A stretch of DNA of 64,000 bases from Alectoria sarmentosa (GCA_009733775.1 WOGZ01000005.1:248001-312000); one strand, 5' to 3'. Counted from the first letter of the stretch, positions 11,083 to 24,887 are shown. A program made the numbers and translations. The notes: generated by a model from the sequence alone, not told the origin.

Positions 11083-12323
11083 TGTTGGCCAGGTGAGAGG
11101 ACGACTTCAATATTACCCTGAAGCAAGGATTAGGTATTCGCTCAAGTGCAGAGGCGAGTATTCCAGACTTGGAGTCTTTTCAAGAGTTGCTCGTCCCGTT
11201 GACGTGATGTGGGAAGCAAGCGCCAGTGAAAGATAGATTAATTATGTCGGGATTACCTCTTGTACCACATGTGCCCGTGATGTATATCATGTAATAAACG
11301 ATTGACCTATCACTTCACTTGACTTGTAGCATCTCAAGCAGGGTAATATTCAGCTACCTAGGCATCATTCCACTGTCATTCGATTTTCTCAGATAGTTGT
11401 CTTTCGGATTCCTAGGCAGCTTGAGGAAAAGACTTTTGGTGGGCCACTCCAGACATTTTCAGCCTGCCCATAAGTCATGAACCAGATGTTCAAGACTACA
11501 CATGCTGACGATCTATCCTGAAACACAGCCTGATCATGTTTGTATTGTGGGCGCTTGCATGAAATTCGCCATTCGGAAAGGGAGCCCAATTATAAAGTAA
11601 AGCAGGTAAGGTTACATTAATTGGGGGTTTCATTGGCCGTGCGTGCATGAAAAAAGTACTTCGAGTACTTGAAGTAGGCGCAGCGCTGCATTATATCCAT
11701 GCGCCCAGCTGCGGTGGAAACCGGAAAGGCTGCCACCCCCCCAAGTCGTGCCAGTGCCACACATGTTAGCGTATAGCGAGGAAGAAGCTGAAAGTGCCTG
11801 GCACCATCAAGTATGAGCAGGAGCTGAGAGTAATACGAGCATCTTGATCCGTATAATTGGCTACACAGATCCGATAGTGCTTACATCAGATTCCTACATC
11901 GTCAATTTACTCAATGGTGCGCGAAAGTGCGCGCGAGTACACTGGACACAGACGCATGCATACATACGGCAAGACACTCTCACTCATGCCGCTCAGCTCC
12001 AGAAGCCTCTAAACTCTCCACCCCACCACACCTCGAAATCCCAATTTCGCCATCGTGCTTGACATCCACCATGCATTATACACCTACGAGGTCTGCTCTA
12101 CGGTACTTGAAGATACAGATGATGATAAGCACTAAAAATCTTACTCTGATCTCGACATGTCGAGCCTCAGCCCATCTTCGCTCGTGAGGTTTCTGGAATC
12201 TGTCCATAGCGAGGCTGTAACATGGAATCGACACCCTTATAATATTCGGTGCCTGGTGTGGTTCTTCATCAGTCGTTTCACTGGCGACCAACTCTCTGCT
12301 GCGCTCATTGTAGGATTCATACA
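11083..12323. other. Divergent promoter region of the P450 and the rhodopsin-domain gene
   Basis: A 1.24 kb spacer between two divergent starts. No supported gene. A near-palindromic AAAAAAGTACTTCGAGTACTT lies at about 11650-11670. The 12070-12320 part is probably the leader of the downstream + strand gene. Confidence 0.5.
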
Positions 12324-13804
12324 ATGTCTCAAGCCGGAAGCACCTCGCGGGTGCCCATCGATGTGAACAAGGTAAGACTGAGGGCCCGTCCCTTACTCTG
12401 TTGTATCTTCATCCCGTTAACGTTCCCTCAGGGGGTCACAGGAGTCTTGTTTGGTCTTGCCATAATTGCATTCGTCCTCCGAAGCTATATCCGTATCCGC
12501 ATTCACAAGCAAGTCCATGTCGAGGACTTCATCTTGCTCCTTGCGATCGTGTCCCTTTGTGCCGCCACCGGTTTGGCATATGCCGCGATGACAGCCCAGT
12601 ACGAGTTGATTCAGTTGGTCCTTCATGGCTTCGAAGACGATTTAGCATTCCAGCTACTCGGAGAGATTCCTAAAATTTCGAAAGAGGAGAACGCTGTTAC
12701 AAACACCTGGTGGCTCGTCATTTTCTCAGTCAAAATGGCTTTTTTGTTCTTCTTTCGCAGGCTAATCTCTCGCTTACGGACCCTGAACATATGGTGGTGG
12801 TTCGCTACCACACTCACTATCATTGCTGGTTTGGTCAGCGTAGCTGTTTCTTGGTTGACTTGCCCGTACTTCACTGTTGAGGGTCTCCTTTGTGAGCAGG
12901 GACCATAGAAAAGACTTGATTGGATCGGAAACTGACGCTGTTTCGTCGTTGACTAGCATGTGCAGGAGCCTCCGCAGAACACAGAACTATACGCGACACC
13001 GCAATCACGACAACAATGGATATCATGAGTGATCTTTTAGTCCTGTCTCTTCCAGTTAGCATACTTTGGAAAGTCCGTATTAGCGTCCGCCAAAAGATCG
13101 GTTTAGCATTTTCGCTCTGTCTTTCGTTCGTCATGATAATAGTGACCATAATAAGAATTGCAGGCATGAGACAAAGAGGCAGTGGAAGCGTCGATATTGT
13201 CTGGCTGGCCTTCTGGCAGCAACAAGAGTGCAGTATCGCAGTCCTCATGGTGTCCGTTTCTGCCTTTCGGTCTCTCTTCGTTCCGAGTCCGGCAACCCCC
13301 CCGTTACAGAGACAACAAAGATACTCGCCGAGCGAGAAGGGGAGAAGGCTTTTGCGTCGACGTCCTGATCCTGATCTGTACGATACCCACGAGACCAACG
13401 GGCTCCCGCAGATTCCTAGTGCAACGCTCACAGCTATGGCCACTGTGATGGGAGAGGATAGACAATCGGAGGAGACGGCAGGTCCAGATCAGCGATTTCA
13501 CGGCCATCTTCCACCATCGGAACATGATCGCTCCACCGAGAGAAGTGCAACCAACTCCTTTACTCGAGATGCCGAGCTTGGGCTTCCAACGGAGTCTATC
13601 TTACCCCGCACACGCTCTGAGACCAGCAACGCCAAGCAGAGCAGATCCAGTGGTCCACGATGGTGGAGAGCACTTCTACAGCCAGAAACAGCTCGAACAG
13701 TATCCACAGCTCGCACAGGGTATTGGGATGTCATGAGTCTCTTTCGCACCGGACACTCTGAGTCCGGCGTCCAATCGAAGGATTTGTCGGAGGGTCAGCT
13801 CTGA
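12324..13804 (+). CDS. Fungal rhodopsin-domain (PTH11-like) integral membrane protein
   Basis: Three-exon model: 12324-12371, 12432-12891, 12957-13804, giving 451 residues. Intron 1 is GTAAGA..CTCAG. Intron 2 is GTGAGC..GACTAG; the next AG downstream (GTGCAG) would create a stop, so the TAG acceptor is preferred. About seven hydrophobic helices fall in the first ~290 residues, starting with GVLFGLAIIAFVLRSYIRI and the typical HVEDFILLLA after helix 1. Later come DLLVLSLPVSILWKVRI and LAFSLCLSFVMIIVTIIRIAG. This layout matches the fungal rhodopsin domain found in Pth11-type candidate receptors, here without an N-terminal CFEM domain. The C-terminal ~170 residues are a Ser/Arg-rich cytoplasmic tail. 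It is likely a plasma-membrane sensor-type protein; the ligand is unknown. Confidence 0.88.
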
Positions 13805-15601
13805 AGATTGGGCATCCTTTATGAAAGTGCCCACCGAGAATCATGGAGCGATAGGGTACTTTTTCTTTCTTTTTTCTTTCTGGCACAGATAGCGAGAAGG
13901 GACAAATTGCAAAAAATCACAGCAATGAATTCAGCTCATAATTAATTATTGGAATCATGAGATTAGCATATCATGCTCTTGACAATGACTTCACACCCTG
14001 TAAAAAGTAGCTGCTCGAAACACGTTCGTGAGAACCATCTAGATACCTTCTACCGCCAGAAATTCCCGCTTAATCCATGGACTTCTAATGAGAATCGTGT
14101 ACTCACCGCGCTTTATAAGAAAAACCTCCGCTATCGGAGATCCCCTTATACCTTCCTGATCGCCATACACATGGCTGCAAAAAAAGGTGGTACGACCGTC
14201 TCCGAAAGCTTATTTATCAGCGAAGTTCTAGAATACAAGGTCACCCAGAGATCATGGATCGAGCAGGAAGATTCGAGATATAGATCGACAGGATCTAAAG
14301 GCAATTAACGCGGGTTGAGTTCCGTAAGTCCAGGAAGTCATGGGTCGAGATCTGCAAGGCTTTGCACGGTACTCATACTCATATGGACTGCCGTACCCAT
14401 TGGTTTAATTAGTTTTGGGGACGAGTTTAACAACTCCAATGTCAATGGCGAAATCGATGGAGAGAAGTTGAATGAGGGAAGAATAAACGGAGAAGCGGAA
14501 GAAGGTGGAGCTGATGAGATGAACGATGGAGAGACTGATGCGGAAGGAGATACAGAGGCACAGAGGTCGGCACCGAAAGTCCTACGCAATGCTAGTAGCA
14601 GCCCTAACCCTGCTTTCGGAAGGCAGCCCTGTAGCTAAAGACCCTAGAAACATTTCCTGGGAGCGTATAGCCTGAATCTAGGGACCTCTTTTGGGCCTGA
14701 TAAGAGGGCATGGACCCTCTCGTCAGGTACGAATCCGAGACAGCTCTAAGCGCATTGCAGGGAACCCTTCGGGCGGGGTCTTATCCGACAGCTGGACCCT
14801 TGTCTTGGCATGTGCAGGACGTTCGGTGCCGACCTCTGTGTAGAATATGACTATGGCGAGCGTGAGGGACAAAGTGAAGACCGGGTAGGAACATACCCGA
14901 TCGTTCTGTAACGCATACTTACCAAGGATAACATCTCGAAATCATGCTTTCAATAGACCGTAGTAATGTCGTACTTGGTGCATGCAAGGCGCAAGAGACC
15001 GAACGTCAATTTCTCCTGCAGCAAATATTGCATGTCGTTTTGACTGTCGAAGAGCCAACAGAATCGAGTTGTTTTGGCGGACATGAGCGTCTTGCTGTCT
15101 CAATCACTCTCATCTGCGCAGCGAATATGATGGAAAAGAAGACAGCCTAGAACTCGTTTATATAATTGACGCCGGGGCTCTGCTACCTACCTATGTACAG
15201 TGATGTTGACTTTGTTGAGCCCCAGGAAATGATCCGGCAAGCAGAAGCGAGCTAGCTGTATTAGGCCTACAGCGTCTCAATGCTCTGATTGGCCAGAGGA
15301 GCGAAGCTTGTTAACAGCTCGTCTTCAGCAAATCCTATGCGCTGAAACCACCCGAGACGCCTGAGGGCAATTACTTACCATTGACAGGCTCCCATAACCA
15401 ACGCGACCATTTTGCCAGCTGGCTGGATCCCGTTGGCTACCCGTGGACAACCGCCTGCAGTATATATGTACGGGCTTCAATACGGATTCGCAGATGCAAC
15501 CCCCCTTCGCTCTTCACCCAATCATCCGTGAGGCGGAAGTAGAGCAATCTGTTGATCAGGGCGTGGCAATCTATGTTAGGTAGGGTCGGAGTCAAAGGTG
15601 C
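13805..15601. other. 1.8 kb spacer
   Basis: No supported gene. At 14315-14638 (+) an open frame without an ATG start encodes a hydrophobic stretch and then an Asn/Glu/Gly-rich tail. The opposite strand reads as Ser/Pro-rich. This may simply reflect a purine-rich GGAGA-type sequence at about 14440-14560. The last 350 bases look like a promoter for the RBR gene: an inverted CCAAT box (GATTGG) at about 15287 and a TATATAT element near 15461. Confidence 0.4.
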
Positions 15602-17974
15602 ATGAGGGCATCCAATCAGTCAAGTCGCTCTAGCTTTGGGCCGCTTAGCATGCCCGTCGCCACCAGAATATCTACTTCTTCCCACCACCACTGTCGCGCC
15701 AAAACTTACAGTCCACATCCTTCACGATACCAGGCGTACGAAGGCGATTCGAACTCTACGATCTCAGACTCGAGCGAAGGTCTGGAGGACTCAGTTGTGG
15801 GAGGACTGAGACAGGTTGGTGCTGACGTCTGCACAAATCCTTCGGAGGAGCGTCGCTTAAGAGCCAAGGGGGCGATGACCTCTCATGCCGCTCGAAGAAC
15901 GCATTCAGACTCCAGAACGAGCGCCAGTGGGACGTATGTGAAAGAACCAAGGGTGGTAGTTCGAGAAGTGCGGAAAAAGTCTGATTCAGAACATCGACAC
16001 TATCACCGTAGATCTGAGACGGAGGATGCGAGGGAAGGCGAAAGGGTCTATGTCTACAAGGCGCACAAGAAGAGTGATGGGGAAGTGAATCGGTCTAGGC
16101 CCAGCTCTCTACGGAGATCGACAACAAACGCCAGCGAAGCAAATAGGACAAGGTATGAGCGGCAACGACCTGGGGAGAAAGAATTGCAAAAGAGACTCTC
16201 TGAGCGAAGGCCGTCACACCACGAGGAGAAATCCCATACCCCGTTACGGCGTGAGAAGCGTTCTATCGCCGATTATGTCCCAGGGAGCACCAGAGATCGG
16301 GCTCCGGCCACAAGGTAGATCCATATCCTTGCGGAGGCATACATTCGAGTGCTGAATGCTTGTACTACAGGAGCGCGTCTGTACGCGAGACCGTCACTAC
16401 ATCGTTCTTCAGACCTCCCTCGAAGCGAAGTCAGACATCAGTCCGTAAAGCGCGACCCCTATCATTGGCCCAGCCCACATCACCACCCGTCCCCGAGAAA
16501 TTGGAGCGAGCGCCTTCTACCACTAGAGGAAGCAGACCAGCTGCTCGGCCATCGAGTATTCTCGGCTCGATATTTGGTCTCCCTGTACCAGCCAAACCGG
16601 CCGCACCAGCTAAGCCACCTAAGCCAGAGCGACAGTAAGCTTTAGACATCTCAAAATTCCTTCCCGGATTTCGCTGACCCAGAACACGACAGAGTTGAGT
16701 GTATAACCTGCCTCTCCGACGACATTCCCATCTCCAAATCCGCCCTACTACCCTGCAAACACCGCATGTGCAACGCCTGTCTCCGTCGCATCTTCACCCT
16801 TTCTACGACCGACCCACAGCACATGCCGCCTACATGCTGCACAAAGGACTGCATCGACCTCAAACACGTCAACCATCTCTTCGACAATAGCTTCAAAAGG
16901 AAATGGAATCGAAAGTTTCAAGAATACACCACCAAAAACCGCATCTACTGCCCCGCAAGAGGCTGCGGATCATGGATCAAACCCGCACATATCCATGTTG
17001 ATACCAGCGGTGGTGCCAACGGAGGCAGGAAGTTTGGCAAATGTCAGAGATGCAAGATGAAAGTCTGCTGCACGTGCAACAACAAATGGCATTCCAGCCG
17101 CGAATGCCCCAAAGACGCCGCTACGCAGGAATTCATCAAGATCGCAAAGGAAGAAGGATGGCAACGCTGTTTCAACTGCTCCGCAACCGTCGAGCTGAAG
17201 GAGGGTTGCAACCACATGACCTGTCGCTGCCGCGCCGAATTCTGCATGATCTGCGGCCTCAAGTGGAAAACGTGCGATTGCCCTTGGTTCAATTACGAGG
17301 CCGTCGAAGCCGACCGTCTCGCTCAAATGAACGTCCCGCAATTCCGCAGAGCCCCGATGGGTAATCCAGCACGCGGTTACCAAGAAGAGCTCGATCGCCG
17401 AAGGGAACAAGAATTGAGAGACGAAGCGTTGGCGAGAAGGATACAGATCCTCGGCCTCGACGCCGAAGCCGAACTCATCAATCTGGACAATGCGCCCTAC
17501 GTCAACGCAGCGGCGCCCCTTCATATGAACCAAGACTGGATCCGCCGCGTCGCCGAAGTCCTCTCGGCGCCGTACAACCCGGCCCAAGAGCGCGCGGCGG
17601 AACGGTTGATGGCTGAAGCGCAACGACCACAGCATCGGCATCAACCACCACCACCACCACTCAGACCGCCAGAACCGCCCTTGAGACAGCACGAACCACC
17701 CCGACCCCGACCTCTGGAGCCCTTACTGCGACAGCATTCAGCCGCTTCGAGACAGTACAACGACCGCCCCACTACCCGCGCGAGCGAGCGAGTCGTGCCG
17801 AGGCGGGTGGTGAGCGATTATGAGACCGAGGCGGCAAGGCATAGACCGTTGCCGGTGGGGAGAGCAACTATGGGGGAGACGAGGAGGGAGAGTTTGTTGG
17901 CGGGGATCGTGGAGGGGAGGACGGCGGAGGGGAGGGTCGCGGAGTGGAGGAGACATGTTGGGCCGCTTGGTTGA
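15602..17974 (+). CDS. RBR-type (RING-IBR-RING) E3 ubiquitin ligase
   Basis: Three-exon model: 15602-16314, 16371-16634, 16693-17974, giving 752 residues. The introns are GTAGAT..TACAG (56 bases) and GTAAGC..GACAG (58 bases), and frame is kept at both. The first ~325 residues are a basic Ser/Arg-rich disordered region. RING1 starts at Cys329 (CITCLSD.., CKHRMCNACLRR). The IBR starts near residue 411 (YCPARGCGSW.., KCQRCKMKVCCTCNNKWH). RING2 starts near 484 (RCFNCSATVELKEGCNHMTC, then CRAEFCMICGLKWKTCDC). By family analogy the Cys in GCNHM (Cys498) is the catalytic residue that accepts ubiquitin as a thioester. The remaining ~230 residues are Arg/Pro/Gln-rich. Substrates are unknown. The ATG at 15602 is the first in frame; later in-frame ATGs cannot be excluded. 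Confidence 0.92.
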
Positions 17975-18287
17975 GGGGGAAAATCAAGGCCTGTCTGAAA
18001 GGGGTAGGGAGGCTATTTATCGACTGTTTGAAGCTGTCCAGCATACTTGACCCACGGGAAGAGTGGGGAGAACCTCGCTCATATACCACATTTGCAAGCT
18101 TAGCTTCTTCAGATACCACAACTGTAACATGTATTGTATGATGAATCTCAATTACATAGCATTTTCAATCTCGAACAGTTAGCTGTACAAGCACTAAAGA
18201 GTCAGGACCCTTCTATTGCCAGCTCAAGTCTTCCCAACAATTCAGAACGCCTGCCTTCTTTTGCAACGTACACGGCAACTGCTCCTC
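17975..18287. terminator. Convergent 3' region between the RBR and FAS beta genes
   Basis: A 313-base spacer between two convergent stop codons. No gene is seen. It should contain both polyadenylation sites, but no single motif decides their position. Confidence 0.5.
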
Positions 18288-21200
18288 CTAATCGCCGTTG
18301 ACCATAACCTGACTTTGGCTCCTCGCCCTAGCCGGCGTTGCCTCATTACTACTATTCTCATATTTCTCCCAATTCGCCAACACATTGCCAATCCTCGGAC
18401 TATTCGTCAGTTTGTAAACCTCTTCGAAATATTCCTTTGATATATCGAACGGCTTAGCGGTCACGTTGGGAATGTATTTCCCCACCAATTTGCTAGGATC
18501 GATCGTCGTCCTATTGATCTTCTTCAATAGGAAAGATCGGAAAGGTTTCACACCGGAGCGCAAGAAGGTGCTGTGGAAGGGCACGTCAATGCCTTTGAGG
18601 GGGATGGTAGCGAAGCCACGTTGGAGGTCGATAGGTTGGGGTTTTGAGGAGGTTTGGGCGGCGCATTCACGGATAATCTCGACGAGCCGAGCTTTGACGT
18701 CGTCGAGGGAGAGGGTTTCGATGAGGGAATTAATGTCTACTTTTTGGGCTTTGAGAAAGTTCGTGACATTTGTTAGGCAGTCGAGAGCACGGAGCTAGAA
18801 ATGGGATTAGCATGAGGTGATAGCAGATTTAAACGGATTGAGTGAACTTACATCACCAGCGCAAACATACTGCATGTTCGCGACATTGTAATTAACAATC
18901 TCCAAAAGCCATGTAGTCTCCTCTGCAATATTCTCAACTACATATTGTAGCGCTTGCTCGTTGAAAGTCTTAGAGATACGGCTGGGGTTGACAGCACACA
19001 TAGAGTAGTTGGAGCGGCCGGTTTCGTCTCGTTCCACAGCGACTTGCATGGTGAGACCACGGTAAAAGACTATGGACATCAAGCTCTCGATTGGCATGAC
19101 CTCTGCAAGAGCAGCCAATGCAGAATATTCTCCGAGCGAGTGCCCTGCGAAGCTGCTGTCTCTCTGTACAAGACCCTTGGAGCGCATATCTTCGAAGCTG
19201 GCTTTCTCCATCAAAGTCAGTGCAGGTTGTGTGAATTGTGTAGCAGAGAGGAGGCCAGTGGGTGAGCGGTAGGTGTACGAAGTAGTGTTCTCGTCGACCT
19301 CCTTGAATATCCTTTCTGACTTGATGGAGCCATCCGCATTGACAGATTCGAAGGTCATTGACATGTAATTTTCACGGATTGCTTTTCCACGAGGACCCCC
19401 GAAATGGATGGTGAGCTCTTTTGGATTGTTCTTGACAATATTGGTAATTGAGAAGCCGTAATTCTCCATGAAGTGGGCGTCGGCACGCTCCCAAACTTCC
19501 TTGGCTACTGGACTGCTTTCGTAAAGTTCCATACCCATACCTTGTTCTTGTGAGCCTTGTCCCGTGAAAACGTAGGCAGAGACTGGCTGCTCGACTTCAG
19601 CCTCTCCAATAAGAACCTTGGCTTCTGTGTCCTTGTTGCTCGCTTCAACCTTAATTATCTTACGGCCTGACACCATACCTACGTGCTGGAGCTTGACCTC
19701 GATGTCGTCGTTGGGCAAAACCATTCCAACCAGGTTGCAATGAAAGCTTCGTACGCGACCGACGTTGTTCTCGGCAGCCCAGGTCTCGACTAAACTACGG
19801 ACAGCAGCGCTAGAGTACATGCCATGCGTAATTGTGCCGGGAAGATTTGCGTAGCTGGAGAATACGCGAGAAACGTGGATTGGGTTGTAATCTCCTGAGA
19901 CACGAGCATATGTTTCGTTCGAAGAAGGAGCTCGAAGGACAAGAGGAGTCTTGCCGCTAAGGGGAATCGGGTTCTCAAAGTTGACGGGCTGCTCGATCGA
20001 TGAACCATATCGTTGAAGATAGTCAATAACAGGATTTCCGTGGGAGACCCCGGCCTGGTAATCAACTGAAGCGACTTGGATAACCTCCTTGGTCGGCAAC
20101 TCCAGTAGCACTTCTCCAATCGTCTCAACTGAGCTGAAGACGGTCTTGTTCTTGAAGTGGACCAAAGTTTGCAAACGGAAAGTCAAGGTCTGGTTGAGTA
20201 GCTCGATATTTGGCTCATCTACGTTGAACCATTCTTTGGACCGCAGGACAGCGACGTCTTTCGACGAGCCGAGGTGAATTTGCATGGGGGTCTCGTCCTT
20301 TCGCTCGAAGGTGTTGGCAAAGTCCGAATATGCGCCGCGGTACAAGAACTGTGTAGTCACTATCATCACAGATTTGCCATCACGCTTGATGGTCCCGCAG
20401 ACTTCCACCTTCTTTCCGGAATCCTGATTGATGACGGCATTGATCTGGGCAGTGGTGTCGAGAACATCACCTTTTCTCAAGGGCTCTGCGCCAGGAATCA
20501 TGCGGAAACCGTTAGAGAGATGCACCAATTTGAGAAGGTCACCGTCAATTGCTCGAGGAAAGATGGGCTTGGTGATAGCTTTCCAGCCCACCACGATAGC
20601 AAAGTCCATAGGGGCAAAGACCTCTTTTCCAGGTCTGTCAACGAATGCTTCTCCATTGTTGCCAACGGCATGAACAAAGTCCGCGATCTTTTGGCTTGTC
20701 ACAGTAGCTCGACCCCCTTCAAAAGTGCTTGCGGTAGGAGTCTCGAAAGGAACTTCTTCATCGCCAAACCAGATGCGATAGTAGAATTCCTTAATGCGGT
20801 CATTTCGACCTCCCATCACCTCACGAATGGGAGCATAGCCAGCTTCAGGATGGTAGGTAAATTTCAAAGGCAAGGCCACAGCCTTGCCTTCTGCTGTCCT
20901 TTCCTCGAAAAGACTGACAATAATTTCTTTCTGGTTCGTCATGGAGACCTCCACAGTTTTGACCATCTTGCCAGACTGGGACACCTCCTTCACGTTGATG
21001 GCTGTCTTCGCTGGATCTTTCGGGTGCAGTATTTCAACAAGCATTCCCTTGGTAGGTGCGAATATCCTCTGGAAAGGGTTGGTCTGGAATCTTTGACCTT
21101 GGACAAAAACCTCCGTGGTGAACATAGCATATCTCCATGAGTACGCCTTTCCTGCGAGGAGATGCATCCACGCATCTAGCCCAGGAAGCGCAGCATTTGG

Positions 21201-24200
21201 AGCAGACGAAAGGCGATAGCTGATTCGCTCGTCATCTTGTGAGATCGTAATACCATTCGCATCTTCGTCGAGCCCGTCATCAAGGAGTAATTGCCCACCG
21301 AAGTATTCGACGACCGGGATTGTGGACTCTTTGTTACCGTACACATCTTTCGTAAGACCTTTGATGTGATTATTGTGAATACCGTCAAGGATATCCTTGA
21401 TTGGCTCATCGATTGTATTAGAATACTTCGCAGCAGTTGGGCCCTGGAGAATACATGTCCGTCCAACATCTTGGTCTACCACAGCTTCAAGATCTTCGGA
21501 CTGCCAGAGCGAGTCTTTTTTGAAATAGAATTCGAAGTTCTCGTCAAGGCAAGGAACAAATGGTACTGGTTTCTGTCCCCGCCGTTGACACAAAAGCAGG
21601 AAATGTTGGACGTCTTGGGCGTTGATTAATTGGTCGTTGGCCTCGGGATAGGCCTCAAGGACGCTATCGACAACGATGTAAGGCTCGTCCAACTCGGAGT
21701 AACTTTGAACTAAAGAGGACTTGCCAGGAGATGCGGTGAACCTCTCCTCCAGTCGTCGAATGAAGTCTCCAGTCAGGCGCTCGAGAGACTGATCGATCCA
21801 CCGGTTCTCGTGCTTGACGTACATGAGATCCACCATGCGCTTCAAGACTTCACCATAGGTCATGTCTTCGAGGTCCACGACCTGGCCAGAAGAATTACGA
21901 CCGAACCATACTTTCTGGAAATCATCGTTGAGCTTCTTGATGATGTGTTCACGCTGTTTCTGGAGTTCGGGCACGCGCTTGGCCTTGTCGAGGCTAAAGA
22001 TTTTTTGGTCCATCTCAGCCCAAAACTTGACACCTCTGGTTGCAAGTTTGTGGATTGGCTCGCCCATCTCGGATCGCACTGTGATGACGCCACCGGCTGG
22101 TCCTTTATAAGTTTTCTCCCATTGGCTGTCGTCAATACCTTCTGCTTCCGCGATAGCTTTCTTTGCATTCTTAGATGTCTTTGCTTCTTTGGCAGTCATC
22201 ATGCGACTACCGAAGAGGCATCCATCGAACGGCATTGGTGGGTATCCAAATTTTGACGACCAAGTTCCGGTCAAATAGGGGTAGGTATCCTCAGAACCAC
22301 CAAAACCGCTACCAGCAATCAAGATGAGGTTGCCGCATCTCCGGAGCCTGCCATACATTTGCAAAATAGGCTGATGGAAATCTTCGAATGAATGATGGCC
22401 ACCACCGCGCCCACCAGTCCATTGAAGTACAACAGGGAAGTGATGATTCGCTTGAGCGACGTTAATAACTGCTTGAATGGCTTCAACGGACCCAGGTTTG
22501 AATGCAATATGCTTGATACCAAGAGTCTCAATGTACTCGTTAGCGATCTCGATTGACGGTACACCAGCCCCAATGGTTAGACCCTCGATAGGTACGCCAT
22601 CAGCGCGGAGTTGGCCGATCATTGGAATCTGCCACGCCATGGCTCGGGGATTGACGTAGATGAGATTGATCGTGATACCCCGACCTGCAGGAATATTGTC
22701 TTCAATGTTCCTCAAGGCTTCTGTCATGGTCTTTGCGTTGTAGTATCCTCCGCCCGCAAGCTCGATCTGATACCCAGCCCTCATGGTAGCAGCTACGAAA
22801 TCCCAAGGCACGGTACAAGGCGTCATACCAGCCACCATGACCGGAGGAACACCGAGGAGTCTGCTCATCTTTGTGTCCACAAAGGTCTGTCCAACCGACG
22901 TCCTGACCAATTTGGGACCATGCTCTTTGACCCAATCGACGGCGTACTTTACCGCATGTTCTTCATCGCGATCGAACAGCTCAGTCTTGTATCCTACCTC
23001 CGAATTTGTGCCATCGATTGCACCTGCAAGGATCACTCGCACTCCGGTGCCTTCCTTGATACGGCTCGTCAACACGCCAAGACCAGAAATACCACCAGGA
23101 CCAAAATCGACAATGTGCGTCGCTTTCGAGAAGACGGTTGCCTTCACCCAGTCGACAGGATCCTGGGTTATCATTCGAACCAGTGCTGGCACGATATTTT
23201 CCTCTCCTTCTTGCCGTACATCCACCCCGGTAGCTGTGTTGAAAACTGGGATATCGAGGTCCTTGACGCTAAGTTCAATATCTTTGAGATCTTCTATGAT
23301 ATGCTTGTAGGCTTCGGTGAGGTAAATGCTATGAAATGGGGAGGTAATGGGTAGGAAGCGATTCACGAAGCGGCTTTTTCGCTGGGTGAACGGAATTCGC
23401 GTTTGATCAAGACCGGTAGGGGCTTTGACTTTTCGCAGGCGAAGGTTTAGTCCATATAGCGAGATGGGAGGACCAGTGACGACGAAGTTGCGAGCGCTAT
23501 TACTGAGTGAGATGGCAATATGGCGGTCTTGTGGCAGATGATGATTAGTCGTGTCGATATGTTCTTGCAACGCAGATCTCGAAAGATCTCGAACAGACAA
23601 CATTGGTGTGGGATTGCCCTCCCCATTCTCTATTGAATCCCGCAGTATCGATGGTGCGAGTGATGTCCGTGGATAAGCTTGTTGGCTTCGCGAACCAATC
23701 CAAAAGAGCATCGTAATGGCCTTCCTTGCAGCCTCTTCAAAGGATTCCCATGAATATGCTGCTGCTATTGCAGCAGCCGTAACGATCCCTTGTGAATGAC
23801 CAGTAGTACCGATGAATTTCTGTCTGATGTCCCCTGGTGTCTGACCCAGAGCCTTACAGGTCACCGCGTAATGAGCAAGCTGAACGAGTCCGATGAGAGG
23901 CAAGCTGACTGGTGCCGATACAAGGTAGTCTGTGTCTGGTTGGGTATCTTTGTCATGAAGCCATCGCATAACGTCGAGTCCCTTGGAGTAGAGCTTATCG
24001 GCTCGTGGATCTCTGGACAGAGACTGTAGGAGCTCGGCGGCATCTTCGACCAATTTTTCAACGAAGGAAGGATACGTAGTGTAGACCTCTCGGAGTTCAT
24101 CAAAGTACTCTTCGATATTCCCCTGACCTCCAAAAATAGCGTATAGGCCTGCCTCTTTATCTTCTGCTGCTCTGAAAAGTGCGGATGGGTGAGACCTGAG

Positions 24201-24629
24201 CGGCCGATTCGCCGAAGCTCTAGCTGCATAGTATGACTGAACTATCACAAGTTTCTTCTGTGCTATTCCAGGCAGCGATACTGCCAACGCGTGCACATCG
24301 TTCCCTTGCAGGAATACCCGCTCGAAATCATTGAGGACGAGCTTGAGCACTGTGACAAAATCTTCGCCATCGTCTACCTCTGAAGCTATGTGACCGAGAT
24401 AACGCGCCACAAGCTCCGCTGTTGACGAAGGCTCATCGTCCTGAGCTAGCTCGTCTGTGGGCTCTGGGAGAGTAGCTGTGAATCTGTCTTTTAATTGCGA
24501 GGCGTAGAAATGTAATCCTGTGGGAACGAGCAATGTGTGTTCGAGAGAGCCATGTGTGAGGGAGAGCGGTCGGAGAGATTCTGAGGATCGAGGCGTTGAT
24601 ATGCCAGTGTGTGGGTTTGTGCCATACAT
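18288..24629 (-). CDS. fas1: Fatty acid synthase subunit beta
   Basis: Two exons, 24629-18852 and 18794-18288, separated by one 57-base intron (GTAAGT..TTCTAG, with CTAAT upstream of the acceptor), give 2094 residues, the usual length. The start MYGTNPHTGISTPRSSESLR is typical of filamentous fungi. Domains in order: acetyltransferase with TTGHSQGIVTAA (Ser279); FMN-dependent enoyl reductase from about residue 590 (PVMVAGMTPCTVPWDFVAAT); dehydratase/hot-dog region including GDYNPIHVSRVF at about 1578; and the malonyl/palmitoyl transferase with FAGHSLGEYSALAALAE (Ser1831). The chain loads acetyl and malonyl units, dehydrates, reduces the enoyl intermediate and releases palmitoyl-CoA. It works in the cytosol within an alpha6beta6 complex with the chain encoded divergently next door. 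No lesions are seen. Long antisense open frames inside it are shadows. Confidence 0.97.
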
Positions 24630-24844
24630 GTTCGAAGAGGGCGAGGGAAAGTTTCTAGGATGAGCAGGGTGGCTTCACAGAAAAGTGTTAGCTGTGAGAG
24701 GCATCAGTACTGTTTCACGCAGGGGATCATCTTTGACCCGTTTGATGGTTTGGATCATTCTTACATCTTCTCAATTGGAAAGACTGTAGCCTAATGGCAC
24801 TATCGATGAGGATGGTGTTGGGATAGGCAACATCGAGAGAAGAA

Positions 24845-24850
24845 CCGAGG
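24845..24850 (-). promoter_or_regulatory. CCTCGG-type element 1
   Basis: CCGAGG on the + strand, within AGAACCGAGGTAGG, 216 bases upstream of the FAS beta ATG. It matches the FarA/FarB core on the minus strand. Confidence 0.5.
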
Positions 24851-24887
24851 TAGGAATGACTGACTACCTGATTACGAATACTGTAAA

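Noticed and set aside
9439..13804. Secondary-metabolite cluster around the P450
   Set aside because: Neighbours are an SRA protein and a rhodopsin-domain membrane protein, with no PKS, NRPS, terpene cyclase or tailoring enzymes.
13973..14638. Two adjacent + strand open frames of about 110 codons, one Asn/Glu/Gly-rich
   Set aside because: No family resemblance; the second has no ATG start and its composition follows a purine-rich tract. Kept only as a note in the spacer entry.
16970..17692. 240-codon minus-strand frame inside the RBR ligase gene
   Set aside because: Antisense shadow of a cysteine-rich coding region; no domain resemblance.
20274..21140. 288-codon open frame on the + strand inside FAS beta
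   Set aside because: It is antisense to an intact, strongly recognisable coding sequence and has no family features; the same holds for the 22611-23354 frame.
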